A program made the translations under genes and the position numbers. 33,268 nt of DNA from Phycisphaerae bacterium (lineage in GTDB: Bacteria; Planctomycetota; Phycisphaerae; UBA1845): contig JAJDDX010000010.1 in assembly GCA_029260055.1 (NCBI GenBank), positions 1 to 33,268 on the forward strand, written 5' to 3'. The notes under the pieces were generated by a model, which was given only the letters and a program-made list of their open reading frames with translations, had not been told where the DNA came from and did no database searches. The first letter of the stretch is position 1. Each line of letters begins with the position of its first letter. Shown one piece after another: positions 23,005-31,847 of the stretch.

Positions 23005-25065
23005 ATGTTGACGAGAACGAGAACTCTGGCGCCGCTAATGGCAGGCGTTGCGATGGCGGGACTGTGTGGCATGAGTGAGCAGGCGCGTGGGGATGAAAAG
23101 CCACCGATGATTCCGCGGCACGTGCTCTTCGGGAACCCGGACCGAGCGGCGTTGAAGATCAGCCCGAACGGACAGTACTTGAGCTACCTGGCGCCCGTGG
23201 ACGGCGTGCTGAACGTCTGGGTCGGTCCCCGCGATAATCCGTCGGCTGCGAGGCCCGTCACGAAGGACACCGATCGCGGCGTGCGGATGTACTTCTGGGC
23301 GCACACCAGCAAACACGTTCTTTATATTCAGGACAAGGGTGGGGACGAGAACTGGCACGTCTACAGCGTCGACCTCGATGCCGGCAAGACCATCGACTTG
23401 ACCCCGTTCGACAGCGTGGCTGCGCGTGTGCAAGAAGTGAGCCATCTAGCTCCCGACGAGATCCTCGTCTCCATCAACAACCGCACACCGCAGATGCACG
23501 ACATTCATCGCGTCAACATCACGACCGGCAAGATGTCGATCGTGTACAAGAACGACGACTTTGTCGGCTTTCTTTCGGACAAGGACATGAAGCTCCACTT
23601 TGCCGTAAAGATGACGCGGGAAGGCGGAAGCGAAGTCCATAAGGCGGATGGCAAGGGCGGCTGGGAGTTGTTCACGCGGATCTCCGCTGACGACACGCTC
23701 ACGACGGACCCGATCGGGCTCGACGAGTCGGGCGAGAACCTCTTCATGCTGGACAGCCGCGGTCGGGACACCGCGGCGCTGACAAGCGTGAACATCGAGA
23801 CGGGAAAGGCCACGGTGCTGGCCGAGGACGATAAGGCGGACATCGCGGGTGTTGTCGGGCATCCGGCCAAGAACGTAATTCAGGCGGCCAAGTCGACCTA
23901 TGCTCGTCGCAAGTGGCACATTCTGGACGAGTCGATCAAGGCGGACTTCGATTACCTGGCTACGGTCACGGACGGTGACTTCCATGTGACGAGCCGGACC
24001 TTCGATGACCGGTACTGGTCTGTCGCATACGTCATGGACGCGGGGCCGGTTCGTTACTACGTCTACGACCGCAAAGCTCACGAGGCGAAGTTCCTCTTCA
24101 CGAACCGCAAGAACCTCGAAGGCCTGCCGCTGGCCAGGATGCGTCCGCAGGTCGTCAAGTCTCGCGACGAGCTCGACCTCGTGTGCTATTACACACTGCC
24201 GCTCTGGACCGATCCGGATATGGATGGTCGTCCCGCGAAGCCGCTGCCGACGGTGCTACTCGTCCACGGAGGCCCGTGGGCGCGCGACAGTTGGGGCTAC
24301 AACCCGATGCACCAGTGGCTGGCCAATCGCGGATACGCCGTGCTGAGCGTGAACTTCCGCGGATCCACCGGATTCGGGAAGGACTTCATCAACGCCGCGA
24401 ACCATGAGTGGTCGGGCAAGATGCACGACGACCTCCTGGATGCCGTGGCATGGGCGGTCAGCAGCGGCATCGCGGATCAGAAGAAAGTCGGCATCATGGG
24501 CGGCAGCTACGGCGGTTATGCCACGCTGGTGGGATTGACCTTCACGCCGGAGACCTTCGCTTGTGGCGTGGACATCGTGGGCCCGTCGGACCTCACGACG
24601 CTCCTCAACACGATTCCGCCTTATTGGAAGCCTCTGATGAACCTGTTCACGGCGCGCGTGGGCGACCATCGAACAGCCGAGGGACGTGCGCTACTCGAAC
24701 GCTGCTCGCCGCTGAACCGCGTCGACAAGATTTGCCGGCCCTTGCTCATCGGGCAGGGTGCTAACGATCCACGTGTGAAGCAGTCCGAGGCGGATCAGAT
24801 CGTCGAAGCCATGACGAAACGGAAGATCCCCGTGACCTACGTGCTCTATCCCGACGAGGGGCACGGCTTCGCCCGACCGGAGAACCGGATGTCATTCACT
24901 GCGGTGGCTGAGGCGTTCCTGGCGCAGCACCTGGGCGGACGATACGAGCAGATGAGCGAAGACGTGTCCGGGTCGAGCATCACGATCCCGAACGGAGCCG
25001 ACGCGATCCCACACCTTCCCAAGTGCGTGCCGACCGGCACGAAGCCCTGCAAGGACAGGACGTAA
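23005..25065 (+). CDS. S9 family peptidase (prolyl oligopeptidase / dipeptidyl aminopeptidase type)
   Basis: A 686-aa exported serine peptidase. The signal peptide spans about residues 1-30 (MLTRTRTLAPLMAGVAMAGLC). An N-terminal beta-propeller of about 390 residues follows (SPNGQYLSYLAPVDG, RGVRMYFWAHTSKHVLYIQD), then an alpha/beta-hydrolase domain from HGGPWARDSWGYN. The triad is S501 in GGSYGG, D588 in GANDPRVK and H620 in DEGHGF. Members cleave short peptides, often after proline or releasing N-terminal dipeptides. The ATG at 23005 has GAGGA 6 nt upstream. The frame opens 19 codons earlier, but that part is not signal-like. It ends in a short polar tail past the catalytic domain. It stands alone. 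Confidence 0.95.
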   Translation: MLTRTRTLAPLMAGVAMAGLCGMSEQARGDEKPPMIPRHVLFGNPDRAALKISPNGQYLSYLAPVDGVLNVWVGPRDNPSAARPVTKDTDRGVRMYFWAHTSKHVLYIQDKGGDENWHVYSVDLDAGKTIDLTPFDSVAARVQEVSHLAPDEILVSINNRTPQMHDIHRVNITTGKMSIVYKNDDFVGFLSDKDMKLHFAVKMTREGGSEVHKADGKGGWELFTRISADDTLTTDPIGLDESGENLFMLDSRGRDTAALTSVNIETGKATVLAEDDKADIAGVVGHPAKNVIQAAKSTYARRKWHILDESIKADFDYLATVTDGDFHVTSRTFDDRYWSVAYVMDAGPVRYYVYDRKAHEAKFLFTNRKNLEGLPLARMRPQVVKSRDELDLVCYYTLPLWTDPDMDGRPAKPLPTVLLVHGGPWARDSWGYNPMHQWLANRGYAVLSVNFRGSTGFGKDFINAANHEWSGKMHDDLLDAVAWAVSSGIADQKKVGIMGGSYGGYATLVGLTFTPETFACGVDIVGPSDLTTLLNTIPPYWKPLMNLFTARVGDHRTAEGRALLERCSPLNRVDKICRPLLIGQGANDPRVKQSEADQIVEAMTKRKIPVTYVLYPDEGHGFARPENRMSFTAVAEAFLAQHLGGRYEQMSEDVSGSSITIPNGADAIPHLPKCVPTGTKPCKDRT

Positions 25066-25405
25066 GACCCGGTGGGGGCAAGGGCGTCGCCAATCACGCT
25101 CGCCCCGCATGGAACGCGCTAGGCGCCGTCGGCTTAGCCCTGACGGGCGAAGGAGTGCATCCCTGGGTGAGACCCTGGGTTTGGGGGCGCCACATCTCTT
25201 CAAGCCCTGAAAGGGAGACAGGCAGAAGAAGGCAGAACGGCCGACGTGCGGCACGTGTCATGGGCATCGTCTGCGGTGCCGGCGTCGCAGGCACAACAGG
25301 CCGCCGGCCCCGGAGGCGGTGGTCCCGAGGCGCTCAGCGGCAGGCTCCGCTACGCTCGTACCTCGCTCCGCTCCGCCCGCCGCTGGGAAACGGAGCGTGG
25401 TTCGA
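25066..25405. other. non-coding spacer between the S9 peptidase and the C39-like gene
   Basis: These 340 nt separate two convergent genes. I see no convincing gene. The stretch around 25170-25220 (GGGTTTGGGGGCGCCACATC ... CAAGCCCTGAAAGGGAG) resembles a decayed dispersed repeat of a kind I associate with planctomycete genomes, but only one copy is in the window. From about 25300 the sequence is a run of alternating C/G-rich words (CGGCAGGCTCCGCTACGCTCG) without clear symmetry. Confidence 0.4.
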
Positions 25406-26293
25406 CTAATCTAAGGACTGGTACAAACCCGGGGGGAAGGCCGGTTTGCGGAACACCAGCATGGATCGAGGTGAACTGAGATGCCTGAAATCCGAAGCTC
25501 CCCAGCGACTCATGAAGTCGGATTCGCTCATAGGATCCAAGTTCGGCGCAGCGTCCGAGATCAGTGCTACTCCTGCCCAGGGATCGGCGAGTAGCACGAC
25601 TCGGTCTTCAGTGTCCTCAACGCTGTAGATTCCGACCACGAGGCTGGCGTGTGGGTAGTCGTCGGCGAGCAAGTACTCCCCGTGCGTCAGCCCGCCCAGC
25701 GGATCCGAATTGAAGAGAGTCAAAGCCTGTACCGATAGACGCACCGCTGCCCACGGGAGTAGTACAACGTTCAGCCACTTGTGGCCGGGGTGAAACGGCG
25801 TGACCCTGTAACCTACGACAACCGGCAGGCCAGTACGCCTGATCTCTAACTCAAGCCGATCCACGGTGCCGTGGTATATCTTCCTCACAACCACGCCGTG
25901 CCGAACGAGGTCGGGATGCTCCTCAAGGTAGCCCTTGACCGCATCTTCATGGATGTACGTCCCATAGTTGAGCTGGGCGTACTTCTTGTCACGTAGGCCG
26001 GCTTTGACGGCATCGTACTCCGTCTTTGTGTTCGGCGCGATCGCCGTGAGGGCCATCCACGTCGTCGCGACAGCGCAGTTCTTAGGTGTGTCTTGCTGTG
26101 CGACGACCATGCCGCGAGCGCAAGGGATCTCAGCACGTGGCGTCAACTCGCTTAGCTCGTACCGGCGGTCGCGAGTACCGATGCACGCTGAGATCAACAG
26201 GCAAGATGGAGCCAGCAGGCGTAGCCAGCGCTGGCAAGCGCGTTGTCGGCGCCCAGGGCGACGCACTACTCCACACCTCTTGCTCGTAGTCAT
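25406..26293 (-). CDS. lipoprotein with a C39-like (papain-fold) cysteine peptidase domain
   Basis: A 295-aa protein. A basic N-terminus (RRPGRRQRACQRWLR) leads to a hydrophobic stretch and a lipobox ISAC with C37. The catalytic pattern of a papain-fold peptidase follows: oxyanion Gln Q67 and nucleophile C73, six residues apart as in papain (QQDTPKNCAVATTWMAL), then H215 in YPHASLVVGIYS and D237 in LLADPW. This is the C39/C39_2 arrangement found in bacteriocin-leader peptidases and in many stand-alone enzymes of unknown target. The insertion between Cys and His contains a hydrophobic segment (KWLNVVLLPWAAV), perhaps membrane-associated. GGGAGG lies before the ATG. No exporter or double-glycine peptide is adjacent. 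Confidence 0.83.
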   Translation of the reverse strand: MTTSKRCGVVRRPGRRQRACQRWLRLLAPSCLLISACIGTRDRRYELSELTPRAEIPCARGMVVAQQDTPKNCAVATTWMALTAIAPNTKTEYDAVKAGLRDKKYAQLNYGTYIHEDAVKGYLEEHPDLVRHGVVVRKIYHGTVDRLELEIRRTGLPVVVGYRVTPFHPGHKWLNVVLLPWAAVRLSVQALTLFNSDPLGGLTHGEYLLADDYPHASLVVGIYSVEDTEDRVVLLADPWAGVALISDAAPNLDPMSESDFMSRWGASDFRHLSSPRSMLVFRKPAFPPGLYQSLD

Positions 26294-26601
26294 CCGATTC
26301 CTCCCGTCAAGATAGGTTCACGCGCGTCTCGCGCTCTTCTTCAGCGCACCGCCGCTTCGCGGTGTTTTCCTAGCCAAGGCGCGATCGAGAGGGGCCCGCA
26401 GGGGGAATTGTAAATGCCACCCAGCACAATGCAACCCACATGATGCGGATGGCGCGCTCACTGCCCCGAGTTTGAAGTAGCCGAGGACCGTCCGGACGAT
26501 AGTCCCTGCGAGCTTAATGGAACAGCCAAGTGCCGGCGCGGCTTGGTGCCTTGCGTCGCTTCCAAGGACTGCGGGCCGTCCGCTCACACTCGTGGTACTG
26601 A
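26294..26601. other. non-coding spacer with one T-tailed hairpin
   Basis: These 308 nt lie between two minus-strand genes. The only clear structure is CACCGC-cgcttc-GCGGTG followed by TTTT at 26347-26368. On the plus strand that reads as a weak rho-independent terminator, but no plus-strand gene ends here; it might limit antisense transcription. Otherwise nothing is recognised. Confidence 0.45.
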
Positions 26602-27867
26602 TCAGCCCGGCCCGACGCGCTGTCCGGCGATGAGTACCTGTTCGATCTGCTCGGGGCGAAGCGTATAGAGCAGTGCCGATGCCTGTTGCTCCTTCGGAAG
26701 ATCGGCGATCCACGCTTCCGGGCGGACCACGAGGATGTCGGCCTCGTAGCCCTTCTTGATCGTGCCGATTCGATCACCCAAGTCGAGTGCGTCAGCCGCG
26801 CCGGCTGTCAGCAGCCACCAACCCTCTGCCGGTGTGGGTGCCAAGTGATGTCCTCGCGGCACGGCGTGGACCTTGAGCGCCTTGGCCGTTTGGATGCAGG
26901 AGACGGCCACCTGCGGCATGAACGGCTCGGGACCGGCTGCCACGCTGCTTCCCAGCGCGATCGGAATACCGGCGTTGCGATGGGCCACGTAATCCATCAG
27001 GCCGCTTTCGAGGAAGAGGTTGGCGGTGGGGCAGTGGATGACGGCTGTCTTGGTTTCTGCCACCTGATGGCGAAGCGATTCGGTCAGGCAGACGCCGTGG
27101 CCCAAGAGGGTGCGCCGTCCGAGTAGGCCCATTTGGGCGAAGACGTCCACGTCGTCGAGGCACTCGGGGAAGCGTTCGCGAACCTTCGATTCTTCGTCCG
27201 CCGACTCGGCCACGTGTGTCAGGATGTGGCACTTCATCATCTCCGCGATCGCGGCCGTGCCTCGGAGCAACTCTTCGCTGCAGCAGGTGGCCATCCGCGG
27301 CGCGAACGCGTATTGAAGCAGCCCATCGTGCCCGCCGTGCCACTTGTTGGCGAGTTCGCGAGACTCATCCAGCGACTTGTCGGCCGGGGAGCTCAACTCG
27401 TCCGGGCAGTTGACATCGTTGAGCATCATGCCGCAGATGGCGCGGAAGCCCCGCTTGGCGAAGACGGAGAAGACCTTGTCGGTGGCCTTGGCGAACGGGC
27501 TGGAGAAGGCGGCGATCGTCGTCGTGCCGTTGGCGATCAGTCCGGTGACCAGATCGTCCGTAAGCCCCTCGGCGAACGCGGCATCGGCCATCCTCGCCTC
27601 CGCGGGGTAGATGACCTTGTCGAGCCAGTCGGACAGCGGCAGCCCGTCGATTCCACGACAATCCCACTGTGGCACGTGCAAATGAGCGTCGATGAAGCCC
27701 GGAAGCAGCCAGCAGCCCTCGCCGCCTATGACATCGCCTTTCGGCGCCTTGTCCTTGCCGACCTCGGCGATCGAGCCATCGTCGCTGACGCGCACGACCG
27801 TGTCGGGTGTCACATCGCAACGATCCGGCGAACAGGGCGTCAACATTGTTCCGAATAGCGTTTCCAT
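26602..27867 (-). CDS. amidohydrolase, guanine deaminase-like, with an altered metal site
   Basis: A 421-aa amidohydrolase of the guanine deaminase/chlorohydrolase class. The metal motif PGFIDAHLHVPQ has H62 and H64. The third His is H218 in THVAES, with the conserved E221, and the fourth is H257 in LLGHGVCL. HCPTANLFLESGLMD (278-292) is strongly guanine-deaminase-like. The expected GTD(V/I)G motif, whose Asp completes the metal/catalytic site, reads GSSVAAG (306-312), so Asp is replaced by S308. The protein may be inactive, use another residue, or have a changed substrate. The start is the ATG at 27865-27867, with AAAGGA 7 nt upstream. It is divergent from the etf operon, with 169 nt between. 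Confidence 0.88.
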   Translation of the reverse strand: METLFGTMLTPCSPDRCDVTPDTVVRVSDDGSIAEVGKDKAPKGDVIGGEGCWLLPGFIDAHLHVPQWDCRGIDGLPLSDWLDKVIYPAEARMADAAFAEGLTDDLVTGLIANGTTTIAAFSSPFAKATDKVFSVFAKRGFRAICGMMLNDVNCPDELSSPADKSLDESRELANKWHGGHDGLLQYAFAPRMATCCSEELLRGTAAIAEMMKCHILTHVAESADEESKVRERFPECLDDVDVFAQMGLLGRRTLLGHGVCLTESLRHQVAETKTAVIHCPTANLFLESGLMDYVAHRNAGIPIALGSSVAAGPEPFMPQVAVSCIQTAKALKVHAVPRGHHLAPTPAEGWWLLTAGAADALDLGDRIGTIKKGYEADILVVRPEAWIADLPKEQQASALLYTLRPEQIEQVLIAGQRVGPG

Positions 27868-28036
27868 CTTTCCGTCCTTTGGGCACCTGTTTGGGTTGTG
27901 ATTCCGGTTTCCGACGCAATGTAGCCCCGCGGGCATTGCCGATCAAGCGACGACAGATTACGCTTGACGCGTCGTGCCGCGTTCGCTACCGTCGAATTCG
28001 GCCGGAGGGAATACGGGTAAGTTTTGGAGCGGACCC

Positions 28037-28951
28037 TTGGGCTACCATTGCATCGTCTGTGTTAAGCAAGTTCCCGACACCGCCCGCGTGACCGGCGAGA
28101 CCATGAAGGCGGACGGGACCGTCAACCGCGCGGCCTTGCCGGCGATCTTCAACCCCGAAGACCTGCATGCGCTCGAAGCGGCGCTCGAGGTTCGGGATCA
28201 ATACGGCGGCACGATCACCGCGATCACGATGGGCCCGCTTGGTGCCACGAAGGTCCTGCGTGAGTGCCTCTTTCGGGGCGCGGATCGCGCGATCATCATC
28301 AACGATCGCCGAGCGGCCGCCAGCGACACGCTCGCCACGAGCTACATCTTGAGTCGCGCGGTCCAAAAGATCGGCGACTTCGATTTCGTATTCTGCGGCC
28401 GGCAAGCCATCGACGGCGACACGGCGCAGGTCGGCCCGCAACTCGCGGAGAAGCTCGGCCTGCCACAAGTAACCTACTACGAGCGCATGGTCGACCTGAA
28501 CGAGCGCACGGCGCGCATGCGGCGCAACGTGGGCAACGGCTGGGAGGTCCTCGAAGCGAAGCTGCCGGTGCTCGTGACCGTGCTGGACACCGCGAATGAG
28601 CCAAGGCCCGCCGGCGCGCGGAAGATGATGCAGTTCAAAAAGGCGCTGACGGCACAGGAACTCGAGCGTGAGGTGGCGGCCGACATGAAGGACGCGACCG
28701 ACGAGCAGAGAACGGAGGAGCTCGCACGCCGAATCGAAACACTTCGGATGAACCGCCTGCTGATCGATCAGTGGGATCTCGACGACGTGGACGGCGACCT
28801 GCAGTGGTGCGGCTTGGCAGGCTCGCCCACCAAGGTACACCGCGTGCAGTCGATCGTGTTGACGAAGGATGGGTTCAAGGCGATCGAGCCCACGGAGGCC
28901 GGCGTTCGCGGCATGATCCACGAACTCATCGTGGACCACACGCTGGGTTAG
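28037..28951 (+). CDS. etfB: electron transfer flavoprotein beta subunit
   Basis: A 304-aa EtfB that binds AMP or, in bifurcating types, a second FAD. It starts IVCVKQVPDT, the universal EtfB opening. The block CGRQAIDGDTAQVGP at residues 120-134, followed by QLAEKLGLPQVTY, is the form seen in electron-bifurcating ETFs (mitochondrial-type EtfB has a QAIDDDCNQTG-like sequence instead). The protein is longer than the canonical ~250 aa, with a C-terminal helical extension (LARRIETLRMNRLL). I start at TTG 28037: GGAG is 7 nt upstream and no ATG fits. It heads an operon with etfA (58 nt downstream) and an acyl-CoA dehydrogenase gene. Confidence 0.94.
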   Translation: MGYHCIVCVKQVPDTARVTGETMKADGTVNRAALPAIFNPEDLHALEAALEVRDQYGGTITAITMGPLGATKVLRECLFRGADRAIIINDRRAAASDTLATSYILSRAVQKIGDFDFVFCGRQAIDGDTAQVGPQLAEKLGLPQVTYYERMVDLNERTARMRRNVGNGWEVLEAKLPVLVTVLDTANEPRPAGARKMMQFKKALTAQELEREVAADMKDATDEQRTEELARRIETLRMNRLLIDQWDLDDVDGDLQWCGLAGSPTKVHRVQSIVLTKDGFKAIEPTEAGVRGMIHELIVDHTLG

Positions 28952-29009
28952 GCCCGGCGACCGGGGCGGATCACGGGCATCAAGAGAATTCGAGACTGAA
29001 AACGCAACC

Positions 29010-30038
29010 ATGATTGAACCGAATCGAAAAGGCGAGATCTGGGTCTTTGCAGAGCAGGAGGACGGCGCTCTTTGCGATGTGTCGTTGGAGCTGTGCGGCA
29101 AGGCTCGGGAACTGGCGGATGAGCTGAAGGTGCCGATGGCGGCGGTCCTGCCCGGCTGGAACGTGCGGGAGCTGTCCTACCGGCTCATCGCGCTCGGCGC
29201 GGACAAGGTCTACTACGTGCACGATACGCGGCTGGAGCATTACCGCACGTTGCCCTACTCGCGCGTCATGTGCGAACTCATCGCGAAGCATAAACCGCAG
29301 ATCGTGCTCTATGGGGCTACGCCACTCGGGCGCGACCTGGCGCCGCGTATCGCTTCGGAGATGCGGGCCGGGCTGACGGCCGACTGCACCGATTTGAGCA
29401 TCGGCGATTACACCGAGAGCAAGACCAAGAAGGTCCACAAGGATCTGTTGCTGCAAATCCGCCCTGCGTTCGGCGGTAACATCATCGCCACGATCATCAA
29501 TCACGACCGTTGGCCCCAGATGGCGACCGTGCGCGAGGGCGTCATGTGTATGGGGGACGGCGACCCTCGGCGCAGCGGCGAGATCATCGAGGAGAAGATC
29601 GAGTTCAGCGACTTCGACCTCGCCGTGAAACTGATCGAGCGACACCGAGAGGAGCGGAAGATCAACCTCAAGGCCGCACGGACGATCGTGGCCGGTGGCG
29701 CGGGTGTCGCGAACAAAGAGAACTTCCAGCTTATTCACGATCTTGCGGGTGCGATTGGCGGGGCGGTCGGCGCGTCGCGTGCAGCCGTCGACGGCGGTTG
29801 GATCGGTAAGGAGCACCAGGTCGGCCAGACCGGTACGACGGTGCGTCCGGCGCTCTATATCGCGTGCGGCATCAGCGGCGCGGTCCAGCATCGCGCCGGG
29901 ATGGAGGAATCCGCCAAGATCATCGCGATCAACTGGGACAAAGAGGCGCCGATCTTTTCCGTGGCGCATTTCGGTATCGTCGGTGATCTTCAGACGGTCA
30001 TTCCCATGATGATCAAGGCCATCAGAGAACGGGCATAG
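29010..30038 (+). CDS. etfA: electron transfer flavoprotein alpha subunit
   Basis: A 342-aa EtfA. The N-terminal domain begins GEIWVFAEQEDGALCDVSLE. The FAD-binding C-terminal domain carries VGQTGTTVRPALYIACGISG from about residue 271 to 290, then AVQHRAGM and INWDKEAPIF, which contact the flavin. There is no N-terminal ferredoxin domain. With EtfB it forms the heterodimer that passes electrons between an acyl-CoA dehydrogenase and a quinone reductase or, if bifurcating, couples NADH to ferredoxin and acyl-CoA. No strong ribosome site is seen before the ATG, so coupling to upstream translation is possible. The acyl-CoA dehydrogenase begins 5 nt after its stop codon. Confidence 0.96.
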   Translation: MIEPNRKGEIWVFAEQEDGALCDVSLELCGKARELADELKVPMAAVLPGWNVRELSYRLIALGADKVYYVHDTRLEHYRTLPYSRVMCELIAKHKPQIVLYGATPLGRDLAPRIASEMRAGLTADCTDLSIGDYTESKTKKVHKDLLLQIRPAFGGNIIATIINHDRWPQMATVREGVMCMGDGDPRRSGEIIEEKIEFSDFDLAVKLIERHREERKINLKAARTIVAGGAGVANKENFQLIHDLAGAIGGAVGASRAAVDGGWIGKEHQVGQTGTTVRPALYIACGISGAVQHRAGMEESAKIIAINWDKEAPIFSVAHFGIVGDLQTVIPMMIKAIRERA

Positions 30039-30043
30039 CAGGT

Positions 30044-31792
30044 ATGGCAAACTTCTTCGAAGACAACGACGACCTTCAGTTCCTTTTCGATCACCTCGAT
30101 CTGCACGAGATCGCGGCGATCCAAGAGGATGACTTTACGATGACCGACGGTCCGGGCAGTGAGTATGCCCCCGTCGATGCGGACGACGCCGTCGACAACT
30201 ACCGTCGCGTGCTGATGATCGCGGGTGACGTGGCCGCCAACGGCATCGCCGGCCGGGCGGAGCAGGTGGACCAGGACGGCAACCACCTCAACGACGATGG
30301 CACCGTGACGCTCGGCGAGGGCGTGCGGCAGAACCTCAAGTCGTTGGCTCAGGCTGATCTGATGGGCTTCACGTTGCCGCGCAGTTACGGAGGGCTGAAC
30401 TGCCCGACGACCGTCTTTACGATGGCGTGCGAGATGGTGGCGCGAGCCGACGCCTCGCTCGTGAACCTCTTCGGCCTGCAAGGCATCGGCGAGACGATCT
30501 ACGCCTTCGGCGACGACACACTCAAGAAGGAGTATCTGCCGAAGTTCTGCCACGGTGAGGTGACCGGTGCCATGGCCCTGACCGAGCCCGATGCGGGCAG
30601 CGACCTGCAAGCCGTCGGGCTGAAGGCTTGGCAGGATGACGACGGCCAGTGGCGGCTCACCGGCGTGAAGCGCTTCATTACCAACGGGTGCGGCGATGTG
30701 ATCCTGACGCTCGCCCGCTCGGAGCCGGACATCAAGGACGGCCGCGGCCTGAGCCTCTTTCTCGTCGACCAGGGCCCGCGGCTCAAGGTCCGCCACTTGG
30801 AGGAGAAGCTCGGCATCCACGGATCGCCCACCTGCGAACTCGTCTACGACGATGTCCCCGGCAAGCTCGTCGGTGAAAGGCAGCTCGGACTGATTCGCTA
30901 CGTCATGAGCCTGATGAATGGTGCACGGCTCGGGATCGCGGCACAGGCACTCGGCATTGCCGAGTCTGCCTACCGCGTGGCGAGGAAGTATGCCAACAGC
31001 CGCAAGCAGTTCGGCCAGTCCATCGAACAATTGCCGGCCGTCGCTGAGATGCTCGTCGATATGAAGGTCTCCATGGAGGTGGCTCGGGCACTGACCTACG
31101 AATGCGCCCGCATCTGCGATTTGGACAACAACAACCAGCGCGTGCTCGAGACCAACCCGCCGACCGACAAGGCGGAGTTGAAGAAGCGCAAGGGCGATGC
31201 CCGATCCTACAAGCGGCTCAACGGCATGCTCACGCCGATGTGCAAGTACTACTCGTCCGAGATGTGTGTGAAGGTTTCGAACGATGCGGTTCAGGTGCTC
31301 GGCGGTTCGGGCTACATGACCGACTATCCGGTCGAGCGACACCTGCGTGACGCGCGCATCACGAACATCTACGAGGGCACGAGCCAGTTGCAGATCGTGG
31401 CGGCTGTCCGCGGTGTCTGCGGCGGCTCCTTCGAGAAACGCGTCGACGAGTTCGAGGCGCACGAGTACTTCGACAAGGGGCTGCATGAGCTCAAGACCAA
31501 GCTGGTCGAGGGCAAGGGACGCATTCTCGAAGCGATCGGCTTCATCAAGCAGCACGGCACGAACTACATGGACCTGCACGGCCGGCGCCTGGTGGATGCT
31601 GCGTTGGTCGTCTACGTTGGCCACCTGCTGCTTCGCCAGGCCGTCAAGTCGGAGCACAAGGCCGCGATCGTGCGTCGTTTCATCGAGACGGGGTTCGAGA
31701 CGCTGACCTGCAATCTGGCCCAGATCATGAGCGGCGACACGTCGGCCATGAGCGAATTCGAACTCCTCGCCGGACCTGTGCCTGCGGCGTAG
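30044..31792 (+). CDS. acyl-CoA dehydrogenase (etf-linked, long form)
   Basis: A 582-aa FAD enzyme that oxidises acyl-CoA to enoyl-CoA or works in reverse. MALTEPDAGSDLQAV and GVKRFITNGCGDVILTLARS are the FAD and substrate blocks. RKQFGQSIEQLPAVAEMLVDM is the interface helix. The catalytic Glu is E444 in IYEGTSQLQ. It is longer than the ~380-aa type, with an acidic N-terminal arm (FFEDNDDLQFLFDHLDL), an insertion near 365-385 (DKAELKKRKGDARSYKR) and a C-terminal helical domain. It strongly resembles the long acyl-CoA dehydrogenases that follow etfB-etfA in Bacteroidetes. Chain-length preference cannot be read. Confidence 0.95.
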   Translation: MANFFEDNDDLQFLFDHLDLHEIAAIQEDDFTMTDGPGSEYAPVDADDAVDNYRRVLMIAGDVAANGIAGRAEQVDQDGNHLNDDGTVTLGEGVRQNLKSLAQADLMGFTLPRSYGGLNCPTTVFTMACEMVARADASLVNLFGLQGIGETIYAFGDDTLKKEYLPKFCHGEVTGAMALTEPDAGSDLQAVGLKAWQDDDGQWRLTGVKRFITNGCGDVILTLARSEPDIKDGRGLSLFLVDQGPRLKVRHLEEKLGIHGSPTCELVYDDVPGKLVGERQLGLIRYVMSLMNGARLGIAAQALGIAESAYRVARKYANSRKQFGQSIEQLPAVAEMLVDMKVSMEVARALTYECARICDLDNNNQRVLETNPPTDKAELKKRKGDARSYKRLNGMLTPMCKYYSSEMCVKVSNDAVQVLGGSGYMTDYPVERHLRDARITNIYEGTSQLQIVAAVRGVCGGSFEKRVDEFEAHEYFDKGLHELKTKLVEGKGRILEAIGFIKQHGTNYMDLHGRRLVDAALVVYVGHLLLRQAVKSEHKAAIVRRFIETGFETLTCNLAQIMSGDTSAMSEFELLAGPVPAA

Positions 31793-31847
31793 GGATTGAC
31801 GCTACTGTATGATCGCCGGCTGCGCGTGGCACCGCGGGCGCGCACGC

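Noticed and set aside
26347-26368. T-tailed hairpin as the terminator of a plus-strand gene
   Set aside because: No plus-strand gene ends upstream of it; kept only as a noted structure in the spacer.
27986-29101. 371-codon minus-strand frame opposite etfB
   Set aside because: It is antisense to a well-supported EtfB and has no ribosome site or recognisable domain.
29990-31657. 555-codon open frame on the minus strand opposite the acyl-CoA dehydrogenase
   Set aside because: It is exactly antisense to a clear, motif-complete gene; long antisense frames are expected at this GC content, and its translation shows no domain.
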